Assembly: GCF_000006565.2 (NCBI RefSeq)
Contig: NC_031478.1
Span: 851,874-915,873, forward strand
Direction of reading: 5' to 3'
Length of the DNA: 64,000 nt
Source of the DNA: Toxoplasma gondii ME49
Taxonomy: Eukaryota; Apicomplexa; Conoidasida; Eucoccidiorida; Sarcocystidae
Shown here: in pieces, positions 46,897 through 61,029 of the stretch
Numbering within the stretch: position 1 is the stretch's first letter
Layout: every line of letters starts with the position of its first letter
Program-made: the position numbers and the translations under genes
Notes under the pieces: model-generated
The model's input: the letters and a program-made list of their open reading frames with translations, nothing else
Database searches by the model: none
Told to the model about the DNA's origin: nothing

Positions 46897-49772
46897 AATG
46901 AACCTTCCCTTCTAGATTTCTTTCCGATATAGTTGTACAAGAATTTGCTTGTCAGCGAATGCAGCAATAATGGACGGGTCCGGCGATCTTTGCTTCCTGC
47001 TGTTTGCGCAGGTATTTCAACCACGCGGTAATGGTCAGTATCCCTACAGATGCCGAAATAAAAGAACCTCGCGGCCCAGAGGGGTAAGAGCATCCAGAGA
47101 AAAGTGACAATCTAGAAGACTAACAACTGTTTGTTAGGGGTTTGGTGTTTTACGACGTCTTTTTTCTACACGCCCCAGAGCAACATTTCCACACGGGTCT
47201 CGTGTTTCTTTTCAACTGATGCCGAATAGAAACCGCTGGTATTTTCGTTCTTGTGTGTCGTTTGTAGGGTTATATACGCTCAAGAAGTCTACCAAGCTCC
47301 TCCCGACCTTCGGGAGCAGATGGTAATGCACACGCCGAATCACCAGAAAAAATCCGAAACGGCGAATGTCTTGGCTCAGATACTGCAGCAATCGGGCACG
47401 TAGTCTGGCGGGCGATCGCCTTTTTTCTGTACCGTAGTCCAAGCCATTTTGTCGCATCTACAACAACAACTGCTTTTCAAGAAATTTCGCAGCACCTGGT
47501 TGCAGTGATTCGCTTCCTATTTATGCAATGAACGTATCTGGTTCTGCTCGTTTGCAATAAGAAGAATCTTAAAGGAACCAACAGAAAAAGTCAACGACGG
47601 ATTCTCATACATCGTGTCGGCACTTGAAAGTCAGCCGCGCGATAGCCTCGCTGTTTTAAAATAACATCCCATCACCTATAGACTCAGGAAACTGAAGGTG
47701 CTTCTCCTCAGTGTTCCTTGTGTTAGGCTGGCGGATATTGCTTTACTGAGACGTATATGGCTGTATCTAGCTGTCGTAGCTGCTCCAGAGAGCACAGGCC
47801 ACAAGTGAAAAATGGGAGGCCCCACAACTTGGGGCAAGGCATGTGAGTTTCTTCTCAAGCGGTGCACGATATAAATTGTATTACAGCGGTAGTTATTCTC
47901 GTGCCACCGCGTCCCATTTTGGGAGGTGAAACGAGAAGTCGTTACCGGCAACCCATCATAACCGGTTTTGGCGCGGGATACGACAGTCGGTTATGACTCA
48001 GGAGATCATGACGCTCACAGCGCGTGGCATTTCCATCTAGTCCAGCGGCTTACCAACACGCAGACACCCGTATGCGTAGTAATGGAAGCTTTTGTTCATG
48101 CTGCAAACTGGGAAATCAGTGAAACATCTCGTTGTGTGTTGCTGTGATTCTGCTAGTCACACGACGTGACAAACTATACGGGCTTTCGAATTCAGTGTCC
48201 CTGTTAACGAGAGTCACATAGATGTTTGTTGTGCTCGTTCTCTCACACACTATGTATTTACGCATGTAATTACACATCTGTATAACCGGCACAAGGTTAT
48301 TACGCCGCGTCCGATATCCGAACGATTCTTCCCAGAATCATCCCCCGTTGCATTATTTTCACACCGATGTGTGCACCACCAGTGAATAGCAGTTCTGAAA
48401 ATATCCTCATATCCTCGCCCATCCATTTTCCTAGATTGACTGCAGTAAGAAAGAGAAGTTGTCTTGTGCCTATGTCGCCATCACTGCCTGAGCGAACTTC
48501 ATTCATCATCATAAATCTCAGAATGCAGACAAGAAACAGAATGATTCGGAGTCCATATATAGATTTTTAGCTTAAGCCTTCGGTCTCTATTACTTACAGG
48601 ATCACCCGGAAGTCTTGTGTTCTCTACAACACACAGTAAACTGAGGCATGCGCGACAACCTTCTCTGGTTTGATACGAGAGCCAACACCCATATCAAAAC
48701 CACTCTGGTGCACAATGAGAGACAAGGCTGTAATTTGCGGAGGCACACGTGCAAAAGCGACAGTTGGAGCCGCGGTGAGAGAGCTGACAATGCCGTTTTG
48801 GAATGTCCCGAGAGAAAGACAAGCACAAAAGGATATGAACGATATGCCGAGCGAAAGGTTGTGGCTTGTTGCGTGCGTGTGATTCGTACACAGGAACTCC
48901 CTCTTCCCTTGGTGCTTATACTACTAATCGACGGTGTGAGGCACGTGATCGAACAAGCGGCAGCAAAATAGGGGGCCTACCGCGCTCCGGGGGTATATCA
49001 GGGAAAGTTGGTCGATTCATCTGATCAGGTTTGCACACAATTTTCATGCATCAGGTGCGTGGACAAACAAAACGGACCGGGACACTATGACACCGTGACT
49101 GCTTCTTCGGATGCCGTGGCACCTCTTCCGCCATGGAAAAAAAACCGTTCTACGCGGCGACAAAGTCTCCTCGAGGCAACGCCTCCTCAAAAAAATTTAC
49201 AAGATCAAACAACAAGATTCGCCTCTTAGTGTGTCCTCGATTTACCGTCTAGGCACGCGATCCTAGTCCCCTTTTAAACCAAACGCGTGAACGCCACGCA
49301 ACGACTCTCCCTTACTGTTCGCTGAACTCAGCCGTCCCTGAAACACCACCTTTGCTAAGACGCATTAAAGAGGAATGTGTACCGCGCCTCTACAGACGAC
49401 ACACTAAATCAATGGCAAATCCCGTCTCATACCTATATCAAAATGAGACAACCACTGCGAGTAAAATCATCTCGTAAGAGGCCTCACACCGTCTACCTTC
49501 GTTATATTCTCTGTCCATTTTCCCGAACACTCAAATGCCTGCACAAAATCATTCACAATGCTTAAGCGTTACCCACCCTCCGTCTACCTGAAACAGTGGG
49601 AGAATGGCAGTGAGAAGGGGACAGTGCACCTTTCCACGATTAAATATGTATATCTGCAACTGTTCACCATTCCAGCTCTTCCGCTCGTTGGAGCGGATAA
49701 CTAACCAACGTCATACTCTTTCTCTTCCATCTGACCCAGTCAATCCACGTGACATGCGCTACTTTTCTCCTG
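46897..49772. other. Intergenic: no supported gene
   Basis: Almost 2.9 kb with only short open frames. Weak, probably chance resemblances to the neighbouring transporter exons occur on the minus strand near 47800 and 48450. Confidence 0.5.
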
Positions 49773-52700
49773 TTAGTCGCTTAGATTCACATTTGGGCAA
49801 GCGCTGCCGTAGTCAGATTTGCGGTGCCAGCCCGATATTGTATTGTAAACAGAGAAGCCCTGGACTGCAAAGCCACTAAGAACAATGAGATAGTGGGACA
49901 GTCGCCGCAGAAACTGCTGCGGTCTTCTGAGCTTCAGGTGCATCAGTGCGGGAAAAATAAAAGCAAGAGGGACGCCGCATACCGCTCCAATCAACGACAC
50001 AAGCCCTCCTAGCTGGTGCTTCCCCAATGTGGCCATTGCAAGGGTGGAGAGGACCTGAAAAAGCCAGAGGAAAAGCATACCACGTGACCAATTCCGCGGA
50101 TACACTCGTGGAGAGGACATTTTCAAAAACAAACATTATTTGCAAGGGGAAACACGATCCGAGCCCACATCGAGTGTTGTTTGCGCCACACGCACAGGTA
50201 GATACCTACTGAAGTAATACTACACATAATGGAAATATGATCTCATTCCCTTAACATGTTTCGGACTGAGAACGGCAATGACACCAAGCAAAGAGATGGC
50301 CTCTGCTTCACATGTACCACAACTACATTTACATTAGCAAGCACCTGAATTATTTTCGTGTGTCTGTATACACACACAGACATTTGCACAGAAGCTCCAG
50401 GGAGCTAGTAATGTTTATTTCTTTGGGACGTACAAGGATAATGCGAATGGTCACACTGGCGAGCTGCAGCGCCCATCGACATGAGGTCACAACATACGGG
50501 AGGAGTCTCTCCTCAACGATGCCAGTGGCTGGATAGAGCATTAGCGGATACGTAGATAAAACGACAATGACGAAGATTGCCTGGCAGAGGAAACGACAAC
50601 AAAAGCTAGGACAAAGAGTCTCGCCATCAACAGGATAATCACCCACGTGAATACGAACGTAGGGGCTCAACTGTATGTGTGCATGCACGAATGTCTGCAT
50701 ATATGCATACAGATATACGTACAGTCAACAGACTGCATCTCTCATTTGACATGTGTATTGTCCCGTCCGAGCTTTTCACAAAACAGTTTAAAGGATAACA
50801 GTTGCGACACTTGCAGCAGATGTGTTTATGTATATATGTCTTCATGTACTTACGCAGTTAGAGGATAACCGCGTGTACCTTCATGACCAGGATTAGCTCC
50901 AGAATAGCGCAACAGAATCGGGCGTACAAACGCACTACTTCTACAAATGTGTACGCTCATACACACCTACACCTATGTATATGTGCAAATGTATGTATGT
51001 GCATACACAGGCAGCATTTCCACAGCCCTTGGTCCAAACAAACATGTAACGCTGTGTCAAATTTCTCCCGACGAGTATGTGGTGCATGCGCAACGAATAG
51101 AACATATGTATATATATATATATATATGCATATCGGGAACCTGCAGAAGTGATCACCTGGATAGTGGTTCCCAGAGGACCGGAAGGGAGATTGGAGAGAA
51201 TAATCTCTTTCACATCCTTGCCAAATGCAAGAACGCAAATCGTGCTGTACACGACGTACAGCAATATGAGGCCTGTGAGACTAGAAATGAGAAGCTAAAT
51301 ACACAGCAAAGACAGGAAAACAATTTTTACCGGCTGAAGCCTTTGTGCGGGAAACCCTCTTACAGACCGCCACTAATGCACATTCCGATATTATTTTTCT
51401 TGTATCACGATGACTGTTCAGTTGCCTCTGCATGTACTGGAAAGTTTAGGGTATACACATTATTCCTAGTAAAACAAACTAATGTTCAGAGAAGTATGAA
51501 AATGGGGACATATATGTAGCTATGCATATATCACCACATACTTACGCACCAGAACAGACAACATACGCTCCAGAGCTGCGCGTGCCAGGACAATGAGGAA
51601 ACACACCACTGTCGAGAACATCACCACACAGCAATGCCTTTAAAAGGTTCACACCTGTAGTTGCTCTAACCTGGGAAAATTTCTGTTGAACGGCGGGCTT
51701 CGCTGTATTGCGAATGGGGAGAATCAGGCCAGCTCCTATCGAAAAGCAACAAACCAGCACAGCATGCGCGTTCATACCCTGATGGTGTGCACATCTCGTA
51801 TGTGCAGGTAAACGTACACACCCATATACTGTTTAAGGAAGAGGCATTTGTTCAGAGCCACTGGTTATCTAACTGAATGCACATGTCTGACGACACCTTC
51901 CTCTGAGGGAAATCTACCGAAGACGCGCCTGCGTATGTAAATTCAACAGAAAAAGGAACGTGTCTACAAATTTGTACCTGTGTCTATAACTGTGTTCATA
52001 TCTGTATGTATAAATATGCACACGTTGAGGGACTGTGCCTACCTAGCCAGAGGTAGATACTCATTCCCAGAATGAGAGACCATCCGTCGAAATTGAACAA
52101 TTCGACCGACCGAACCATTCGTTGTTGGCTCATTTGAACAACGACGGCAACAATAAGGATGAACATGCCGAAAATTGTCCCCATATTTCCCACTAACAAA
52201 AGAGGTACGAGGTACGTCATGTTTCTTACGAAACTGAGAGAAAAAAAGTATACTCCTAGACACCAAATTATTGTGGTTACAGATATATCCACATTGGGCG
52301 AGCATCCCGCGGTGACTAGAATGACATCGCGTAGATATCGTGACGCGACTACAGCGTAAACAGAACAGAATGACACCTGCGATGAAAAAACACACAGTTC
52401 TATTAAAGTTCTGCCCCATCTCCCTAGAGCGTGTTCGGCAACAGCTTCGTATGTAGCGCACGCGTCGCCTTCACAGCATTCCAAAAGCAGTTCCATACAG
52501 TACACACTGAGAACAAGGACGCCAGCTAAAATGAGGAAAGAGAAAATAAGGCCGCCTTTCATGACGGCGTAAGGGAGCAAAGTAAAGGCGCTCCCCATGA
52601 AGGCCTTGCAGATAATCACGCCCGTGCCAAAGGCGCCAGTCGACTTCACTTTATGCCGGTGTTGAATCGGCGCACCTTCATCTGAACAAAACCGGAAACA

Positions 52701-53342
52701 AAAAGCAACGAAAGAAATGCCAAAAAACAGAATCACAGTAGCGATACCCTAGTCGAGTGGAATGAATTCACTCAAGAGATCGATCGACCAAACGAAACAC
52801 GTAGATCTATCTATCTATCTATCAATATGTATATATACACAGACAGATGCGCGAGTATGTTCACAGGCATAAAATTATTATGTCCATGGCAGGATTGCGA
52901 CGCTGAAAGGAAATATCACACGCTCACTGCTTCCTCGAACACTAACTCAACACATATGCATAGTTTTAAGTATACTCCCTTTTGTCTGTGTTCACGTATA
53001 TGCCGCATGCTCTGACACTAAGGCACTGAACGTTTTCAACGGCGAGGACGCACAGACACCGAAACACCACCAGAATTTATGGTTTCCGTATTTTGCTTCA
53101 GGAATATTACTTGTCTTCGTTGCGAGAAAATAATCTCGGCAGGAAAGGCTCCGAGAAACGGATTCAGAGGAAAGAACCTGCAAGTCAGTGGGCGAAGGAT
53201 GTAGAAATGTTATAACTTTTCCATCTCGTGTATGTGCCACTGTCTCCTGAAGCTCTTCTGACGTAGTATCATGTGAACTGTGGAGGTCTGTTATCTCCAC
53301 AGAGACTCCAGGACTGGAGTGACCCGATTCGATTGCCATCAT
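49773..53342 (-). CDS. Amino acid/auxin permease family transporter, copy 1
   Basis: Six exons on the minus strand: 53111-53342, 52043-52681, 51671-51735, 51157-51294, 50434-50580 and 49773-50054, giving 500 residues. The N-terminal 77 residues are hydrophilic and cytosolic in type. The membrane domain starts with FGTGVIICKAFMGSAFTLLP and YAVMKGGLIFSFLIL, the first-helix signature of the AAAP family (SLC32/36/38, yeast AVT). About ten more hydrophobic helices follow, including ILSNLPSG before TM8-9, YPLMLYPATGIVEERLLPY, and VCGVPLAFIFPALMHLKLRR near the end. AAAP proteins move neutral or other amino acids with protons or sodium across plasma or lysosome/vacuole membranes. Substrate cannot be read from sequence. 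The start is the ATG-ATG just after a good acceptor (ctgtctgcag), so a 5' UTR intron is likely. The paralogue lies about 4 kb upstream in the same orientation. Confidence 0.92.
51109..51127. repeat. (TA)n microsatellite in intron
   Basis: TA dinucleotide run in an intron of the first transporter gene, next to exon 4. Confidence 0.9.
52805..52822. repeat. (ATCT)n short tandem repeat
   Basis: Four and a half ATCT units in intron 1 of the first transporter gene. Confidence 0.85.
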
Positions 53343-56300
53343 CTCTGGCTCTGCAGACAGACAAAAGCAACGGGAAGCATGTGACAGAGAGAGAGGCGAA
53401 ACCAAGAATGATACGAAGCGCAAGACAAACCAGGGAGCAACGGTGGAAAATCACGGATCAAACACGGCAGAAAAAGATACAAGCATCTTGCGAATAAGTG
53501 ATGTATCGACTTGTAGAAGGCTGGGAAACTGTAGTACATCCGGGAGATGTCACATTCCTTTCGATCTTCCTGTTCAAGAACTCTAACCTGGTTTTAAAAG
53601 AGCGGGGAAACGAGTCTCACAGACTTCACCGCGTTTGGCACGGCACGAGACTTTTCTGTCCAAAGAATGCCAAAGAGAAGCTTTTGCAACATGGGAAAGA
53701 AAACTGCGGACGGACAACCACGGATAAGATGGGACAAACAACAGCAAGCGCGTAAGATTAATTACGACAGGCAAACCCTCGGCTCCTTGCCGAACAAGAA
53801 CTAGTGGACTACGAAGAAAAGCATCACAGGGAGCCTAAAAAGGCGAGCAGAAAGCAAAAGCGTTGAACATCGAGCAAAGAAAGGGGCAACCACAAGACGG
53901 AGGCCGGAGTGAAAGGAGAAAAACCTTGTCTTTGACAAAAAACGAAGCCTAAGCCAAAACAACACGCACACACAGAGTGCACGGCGGCTGCCTCTCCCTT
54001 ATTCGAGAGGGAACACATTTGTAAAAACATCAAAGGTCATGACCGTACGGCGTCGCGATGACTAGACGGAGAGGACATTTGAAATGCTGCTCAGAATACA
54101 GACAGACTGCCTGTTCTACGCAGGTAATTTGACGGTGATCATGTGCCAAGTCGCAGCACCAATCTCGCACACCAGGGCCCACCTGAAACCCGAAAGTAAG
54201 CGATTGCTCAAGTCACGTCATGCCTGGCTTTTTCCAATTCTCAACAGTAAGACAACAGAGAGACTACAGAAAAAAGGTCCCCGGGAAAGTTTAGAAGCGT
54301 CTTCACTACTGTGTAATTTTCCTTGCCTCCGCAACGTAATAAAGGAAGAGACCGCACGTGGCTGAGGCGAACGTAGACAAGAGGACAAGGGAATAAAACA
54401 CCCGTTTTCGAGTAGGAAGAGCGGGTACGTTTGCTACTCTACACCGAAAGAGGAGAAGTCGTCTGTCTCTCTTCTTCTAGAGAAAAAAGAATTAGGAGCA
54501 AAACAAGGAAAAGCGAATGCGGTACCGCCTCATTCAATACTGTTGCGGGATCTACTCAGGCGAGGAAGTGGTACACTTTTTGAGACGACACACAGAAGCG
54601 AAAGCAACTAGCCGCGTTCTGTTTCCGCAATCGACTGGACTTGGGAGAGACGGGGTTCAGTCTTACGCGTGCGCTACGGAAGCTGAGCTAGCTCTTTTCA
54701 GGGATGAACAGACACACGTATGCAGAAATGCGTCAGATCGATTCTCTTTTTCCATAGAGGTTTCACCTTTCTACTTACGCCCATGCGAATAAGGGTTGGG
54801 AGCAGGTTATCCGTTTTAGAGTTCCAGACAGGGAAATCGACACGAAAAGAGAGAGCTGCCTTGAGACAGGCTTAATCACAAAACGTCTTTCTACATTTAT
54901 GCATCCTGAGTTTCCTCAAAAGTCGCCTTCAAAATTTGTAGGGGGGAAGAGGCTAACAAGCAAGGACCAAGCCGACGATGAACCAACTCGATGCTGGGAG
55001 TACGGTATTGTTCCCTCTCTAAAATTTCGGTGATCTTAAAGGAAAGCAACCGCTATGTTTGCAGACTGTGTAAGATGCGGTGCTATATTTGCAGGGTGGA
55101 GGCAGATGCTGGTGCATGGTAACGAAAACAGCTTGGCCGTCTTCCTTATCAACGTGAGCAGGAAGAACGGTAGCGAGAAGCGTACAACACATCCAGAGTA
55201 CAGGGGAAAGAAAGAAAAGAAAAACTCTTGCTGGTTCCTCAAGGACGATTTATAATGCAATGGCCTACTGCATGCCGCTAGATAGAACGGTGGCTTGGTT
55301 GCGATAGTGTTGCCCGAGGGAGAGGAGGAATGACAAGCAAAGGACAAAACAGTACGCAAGGAACTGAGTACCTGAGGAGGTGCTCCCCGCCCCGTAGGTT
55401 GTGGTTTAACGCGTCTTAGGTCCTTTAGTGGGAGATGAACGCTCTGCTCTTTTTGTGTGCGCCTTGCCTTCACGGAGACGAAAAAGAGGAAGAGCCCAAG
55501 CGAGTCGCCTTCGGTCTTTCGGTCACCTCCGTTTCTGTCACTTTTCTTCCTGGTGGCCAGTCTCTTCCGTTCCCTTCCACAGTGTCCTTCTGCTGATTCA
55601 TTTCTGAGCGATTTGCTCTTCGTGACCTCCGCCTCCTGCATGGATATCAAGAATTCAGAATGTTTGACGAAGAGAGTATCCCTGGTTCAGATTTCCTCAC
55701 CTCAAGCTGACATGCAAAAACGAATGCCTTTTGCTGTTTAATTTCAGAGTGCATACGTCCCGCTGATATGGTGGCAAGACGCAAAAGTCAAAGAACAACT
55801 CTGATTACTACTTCCAAGATAGTGATTAGCACTTTGCGTTCCCCCCGTAGTCAGCCATACGCATCTCCCAAAACGTCTGACGCTTAGCGTCTCGAGTTTT
55901 TCGGAGCCCTCGTGACCTCGGCAATTTTTTCAAGCCCACATCGTTACCATCCCATCAAGACATCTGTGTTTGAGCAGCAGTGATAATATATGTTGCTGCA
56001 AAAACATACATATGCGCTGCGTTGGTGGGAGTCGACGGAATGCGCTTTGCGTCTACAAAGGTACTTACACTAGCATAAAGCAGTGTTAGGGCTATTCAAG
56101 CTAAAACTTGTCCATACACTAAGTATATGCATATGTGCAATATGGAGAAAGATTGTGGATGTACATCTAATTTGTTTGCACCGTATCACGTCGTACCAGC
56201 TTTCTCAACCGGTCCATAGAACAGTTCCGTCTCTGTGTTCCGAACGCAGTCTTTCTTGTAAAGTATTAAACCACATTCACCGCCGTGCAGACACATTAGA

Positions 56301-56785
56301 CTAAGAAAAGAAGAAGACAAGACCGTATCGAGTTCCTGAATTATGACAAGGACCTCATTGCGAAACCACTCCCACAAGAAAAACGTATCTCTGATGGCGA
56401 GTGTTACCGTTGTTGGCTCATCTACTTCTGGGTTCCTTTCCTCTTTTCAACGTAATGAAATGACGCGCAGACAGCAGGTTCCTGTCTGTCATACACATTT
56501 ATACGCACGATTCTGCCTATCTTTCTAAATCTTGATACACACACACCTAGATACGTATGTTGATATATATCACGCCTCGTATAAAAAATCAGCAACGCGA
56601 CGACGAACGAAAAAAAGAATTACCCGGGTCGTTGACAGCCGCGATGCCAAGAGAAACCGAAACCTGCCTGCAACTACACGACCGCTGCTTATTCATACAA
56701 CACCCCTTGGAGCATGTAATCCCTGAATATATCTCCACATGTTGCCATGTACCGGTGCATGCATATCTCGTATTGCATAGATGCA

Positions 56786-56822
<37 letters not shown>

Positions 56823-57345
56823 GTGTGCAACTGTTTACATCTACATCCAGACATGTACTTGTAAACACCCATGCAGAAAATGTCGTCATGTCCCTGGGGT
56901 CGTATCGGTGCCGTTGCCCGAAATTGCTCCATCAGCAACACAAAACAATGCGCGTTTGCTTGGTACAGCAGAAACCTTAATTCGTCCCTTGTCAGCCCTT
57001 CCTTTCCATCCTTTACCCACGTGAAAACGTAAGAAAACGATTCTTTTTAAAAGACATTTCGTGTTGTGGGCTTCATGGGTATTCGTCTCCCGCGCATATG
57101 TGCATGCGTGCATAATCTTGTTCTATTGTGGATTCCAGTGCATCACATATCTATTTCAGTGGTCGGGCGTGTGCATATAATATATAATTGTGTATCGTTC
57201 CTCAATATAAAACTCCGACCATGCCCGCGTCAACCCGTGCGTCATCCGCTGGTTCTTTTGTTCCTCTTTCTCGTTGCAGTTAACCGCCCCGTTGTGACCT
57301 TTCTGTATGCAGCTCTGCCTCTCTCTTCTCAATCCCGCTGAAGAA
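53343..57345. other. Intergenic between the two transporter genes
   Basis: Four kb with the leader of copy 1 and the 3' UTR of copy 2. A (CT)8(AT)9 compound microsatellite lies at 56786-56820. Open frames such as 55036-55650 on the minus strand have no recognisable content. Confidence 0.55.
56786..56820. repeat. Compound (CT)n(AT)n microsatellite
   Basis: A CT run continuing directly into an AT run. Confidence 0.95.
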
Positions 57346-60300
57346 TCAAACTTGTCCGCTGCAACGTGCGGGGTAGTCGTCGACGCCGTGCCAAGATTTG
57401 ATTGTCCATGTGATGGAGAAAACTTGTATCGCAAAGCCTCCGAGAACAATAAACCAATGGAGAAGTTTCGAGGCGATGCGTTTGTCTCCTCTCAGTTTCA
57501 TGTGAAGAAGCACGGGGAAAATGAAGGAGAGTGGAACGCCGCACACGCCGCCGATCAGTGCCACCACGTTATCCAATTGCTGAAGACCTGATGTCGCCAG
57601 CCCAAGTGTCAAGATGACCTGCGTAACACCACGAAACAACAGTCACAAATACCAACGAATATACTGATATATATTATTTACACCCGCCCATCTAAAACTA
57701 GTACAAATGGATGTAGCGATTCATATATTCACACGCATCTCGACTTGCACCCAACCCCGCACTGCCATTCGTCCATGCGGCTCTGGTAAAGACATACGCA
57801 CGCAAGATTATGCATACGTGCACAGATAAGCATATGTCTCTGATTCATTCCTTCCTCGCTTCTAAATTCATGTACAGGCCCCTGCACTCGCATGCGCATG
57901 CTGTCCTGCCTCAGCACGTGGTGCTGGCAAAAAGCAACTTAAATTGGAAATAAGCGTCAGAATAGAGAACTTACAAGGGAGATGCGAATCGTAGGTCCCA
58001 CGACCCAATTGAGGACGCGGTCGGAGACGTTGACGACCGACAGCAGTCGCTGTTCCACAATCGTGCTCGCTGGGAAAAGCATCAGCGGGTAGGTGACCAG
58101 GACGGCGAATGCGAAAATCGTCTGAAAAACCCGAAATGGGGAGCACAAATCCAAAAAAAACTATTCAGGATGATCTGTGCAACTGCAGCTTAGGTAAACC
58201 AAAAAGCATGACTGCATCTGCAAATCTTCGGACGCCAGCTGTCCGAGAATTAAGTCGCACGAATAACCACAGGGCGGCTCACGGCGACAATCTGAAGCTC
58301 GAGTATCCGGAAACAACAAATCACCAACGGAGTAAGCCATACGCACCTGGACGGAGAGGCCGAGGACGCCCGATGGTAGATTCGAAAGAATGACAACTTC
58401 TAGGTGTCTTCCAAAGGCCAAGTTGCACGTGACGCTGTAGACCATGTACGTGATAACCAGCGCCACCAGGCAAGCGATGAGCAGCTGCACAAGCAATGCA
58501 CAATCACATGTTTGTAAGTCAGATGTGAAACTCCCAAACATAAACGCAAGTGTGTCAATATGCGCGCGTTGGTATCTACGCATAAAATGTTTCATGTAAA
58601 TGTCGATGGCCTACACGTACGAAACACAAAAAGGAAAATCGCATCCGCTGTTTGCAATGCCCTCTTACCTTGGAGAAATTATCCTGAACAGCTTTCTTCG
58701 AAGACTTCCGGATGGGCAACACCATGCCTGCGCCTGCGAAAATGCAAGCAAAAACGAAACGCTGTTTCAGTTGTAGCAAGACACTTAGCAAAGTCAAAAT
58801 ACATGTACTTGAGGCGAATGGATTGCAAGAACACGTCAATAAAGATTATTTTAGGTCCCAGACGCGTGCATGAGCAAAGGAGAAAATCAAAAAGTTTGGT
58901 TTTGGAGTCTTCTACCGAAAGAAGTTCATTCCTCTCATGATTACAAAGCTACCCTGTACCCGCAGACAAACACACGCATGCATACATGCAACAAACCTAA
59001 GCCATCTTGTCGACGCAGTGACGAAAGGATTGCCTAAACGTGAACGGCGAGTGGTCGTTTATGCATGCGGCCCACATAAGCACGAGGAACCTTTTTACAC
59101 AGAAATTAGTGATCGAATCGATAAATAATGGAACGGACCTCGTTCAATATGTTAATCTACCAAGAAGCATAGGGCTACTTAGGTATAGGAGATACGTATT
59201 TATGCATGTACGTAGCGCAAGTGATGGCCCGAGAGGCGTGTCCTTGAGTCTGTGTTCTTACCTTCCCACAGATAGATGCTCGTTCCGAGGACAAGAGGCC
59301 AATTGCTGGTGTTGACGAGATCGACCTCGTTGATTCCGTGGTTGGATCCCACCTCCATCCCGACGCAGACCATCAGAAGGGCAACCCCGACTACTGTGCT
59401 GATGTTGCCTACAAGCATGAGGGGCGCGAGATACTTGATGTGTTTGATTAAACTGAACGGAATATAGAGGATCGCTCCACACCAGATGAGAGCTTTGACA
59501 GGCAGGTGGAAGTCCGGCGAACACTGTGTAGCACTCCATATCACATCCCGGAGGTTGCCTGCAACGACGGCTGCGTTGATGGTGCAGAAGCCCAGCTGAG
59601 AAATAAAGACGCATGACTCAATGGCCATGCCTCCCCATGCGCCGAAGGCTTGTTCTCCGAGTTCTTCGTAGCTCTCTGCGGCTCCCGGCTCACAACACTT
59701 GATCAATACGTGCATGCAGTACAGCGCAAGGCCGACGACCCCGACAAGGAGACAAAGAGAAAAAATCAATCCTCCCTTCATCACCGCATGGGGAAGAAAC
59801 AGAATCCCGGCGCCCACAAACGACTTTAGAATCACGACGGCCGTACTCGCCGTCGCAGTCTTCTTTTTCTCATCCAGCACGCCGATGTCTGCAGGAACAA
59901 GACACAAACAGGCAACCGCAGTAAAAACGAGGCGAGAGAAAGAAGCCGGTACCACAATTGAGGAAAAGCAAAGTGTACATCAACGCGACAACTCGAAGCT
60001 GCCAGACGAATCCTGACGAAAAGTAAAAAGGATTACCACAGAAGGAAAAGATTCGACCGATATACACGTAGCCATACTTCTTCGTGGGTCTAGATATACG
60101 CGTGTACTGTAGTTTCGTAAGTGGCAGAGAGACTGGACCGAAAAACAACAATCTTACAACAAGCATATCGTGAATGTTTCGTGTCTGTCAAAACGCAACT
60201 TTTCAGCGCAACGGAGTTTATTGTGACCTGCACGTGGCCAAGAGAGAAACCTCTCGGGGTGGTATATTCCATTCAGAAAAGGAGACAAGGTGTCCGGTAT

Positions 60301-61029
60301 AAAATGCATTCTGTTATACGAAGAGGAATATACATGCAGGGTCTGTACAAAGACGCAGAAACGTTTTCAATCCAGAACATAACTATATCAACACGCATGC
60401 ATCCATATATGCTTGCTGTGCACCTGTGTGTCTCACACCAATTTGCAAGGTCGCCTATGCAGGCGCAAACGTAAATCCAGAAGCATGTTTCCCATGATGT
60501 GGAAATGGCTGGGTCTAGGCAAGACAGAAGCTCATCAACATGCTTCTCGAGATTCATCTATATATCACCAGATGCACGAATACACACTAGTCCACGTCTT
60601 GTGAGCAGGGAGTGCAGCCACACAACGACGCGTGCAGTGGCATGCTGTGCTGTCTGGCTTACTTGTTTCTACAACCGACCCGTTGATACTGCTTGCATCG
60701 CCGTCGTCGAATAGGCAATCAGCGGAACCTCCCGATGTACTACTCCGTGTTGTGTATTTTGTGTATTTCCCCCTGGCACTGCCCTCATCATTTTCAGCTT
60801 GACTTCCTGCCTCCAAGTCGATATCTACAAGGTCCGCAATTGCGGTTTCGGGCTCTCCTTCCGCACCCGAGAAAAACCCCTTTTCTTGAGAATCTGTCGT
60901 TTCGGTCTGGCCACATTTCTCTAGAGAAAATGCGAGGCATTTGAGCTCGGATCCTATTTCTCCTGAGGTGCTCATGTCTGCACAAACCCGCTGAGCCGTC
61001 ACTTCCATTGCTCCTTCCGTCACTTTCAA
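57346..61029 (-). CDS. Amino acid/auxin permease family transporter, copy 2
   Basis: Six exons on the minus strand: 60663-61029, 59262-59888, 58669-58733, 58347-58484, 57975-58121 and 57346-57618, giving 538 residues. Residues 1-122 are an acidic, hydrophilic N-terminal region (DLVDIDLEAGSQAENDE, Ser-rich). The membrane domain opens with VVILKSFVGAGILFLPHAVM and KGGLIFSLCLLVG, the canonical AAAP family first helix, followed by YEELGEQAFG, IPFSLIKHIKYLAPLMLVGN, GMVLPIRKSS, ILSNLPSGVLG, TYPLMLFPASTIVEQRLL and GGVCGVPLSFIFPVLLHMKL. It aligns with copy 1 throughout. Exons 3, 4 and 5 have identical lengths (65, 138, 147 nt) and all five intron phases agree. A role in amino acid uptake or vacuolar storage is inferred from family. 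The first ATG of the exon is used; the second, at 61008, is a possible alternative start. Confidence 0.93.

Noticed and set aside
47676..48560. Possible relic of a third AAAP transporter copy (VVGPPIFHLWPVL near 47840; W-MGEDMRIF near 48430, minus strand)
   Set aside because: Similarity is limited to a few residues each, exon lengths do not match and splice sites are missing. A dot plot against the two intact genes would decide.
54605..54705. tRNA-like stretch (TAGCTCAGC-type A box on the minus strand; GGGGTTCAGTC on the plus strand)
   Set aside because: The A-box-like and B-box-like pieces lie on opposite strands and no acceptor or anticodon stem can be paired.
55036..55650. 204-codon minus-strand open frame between the transporters
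   Set aside because: No motif, no acceptable splice context, and composition like the surrounding non-coding DNA.
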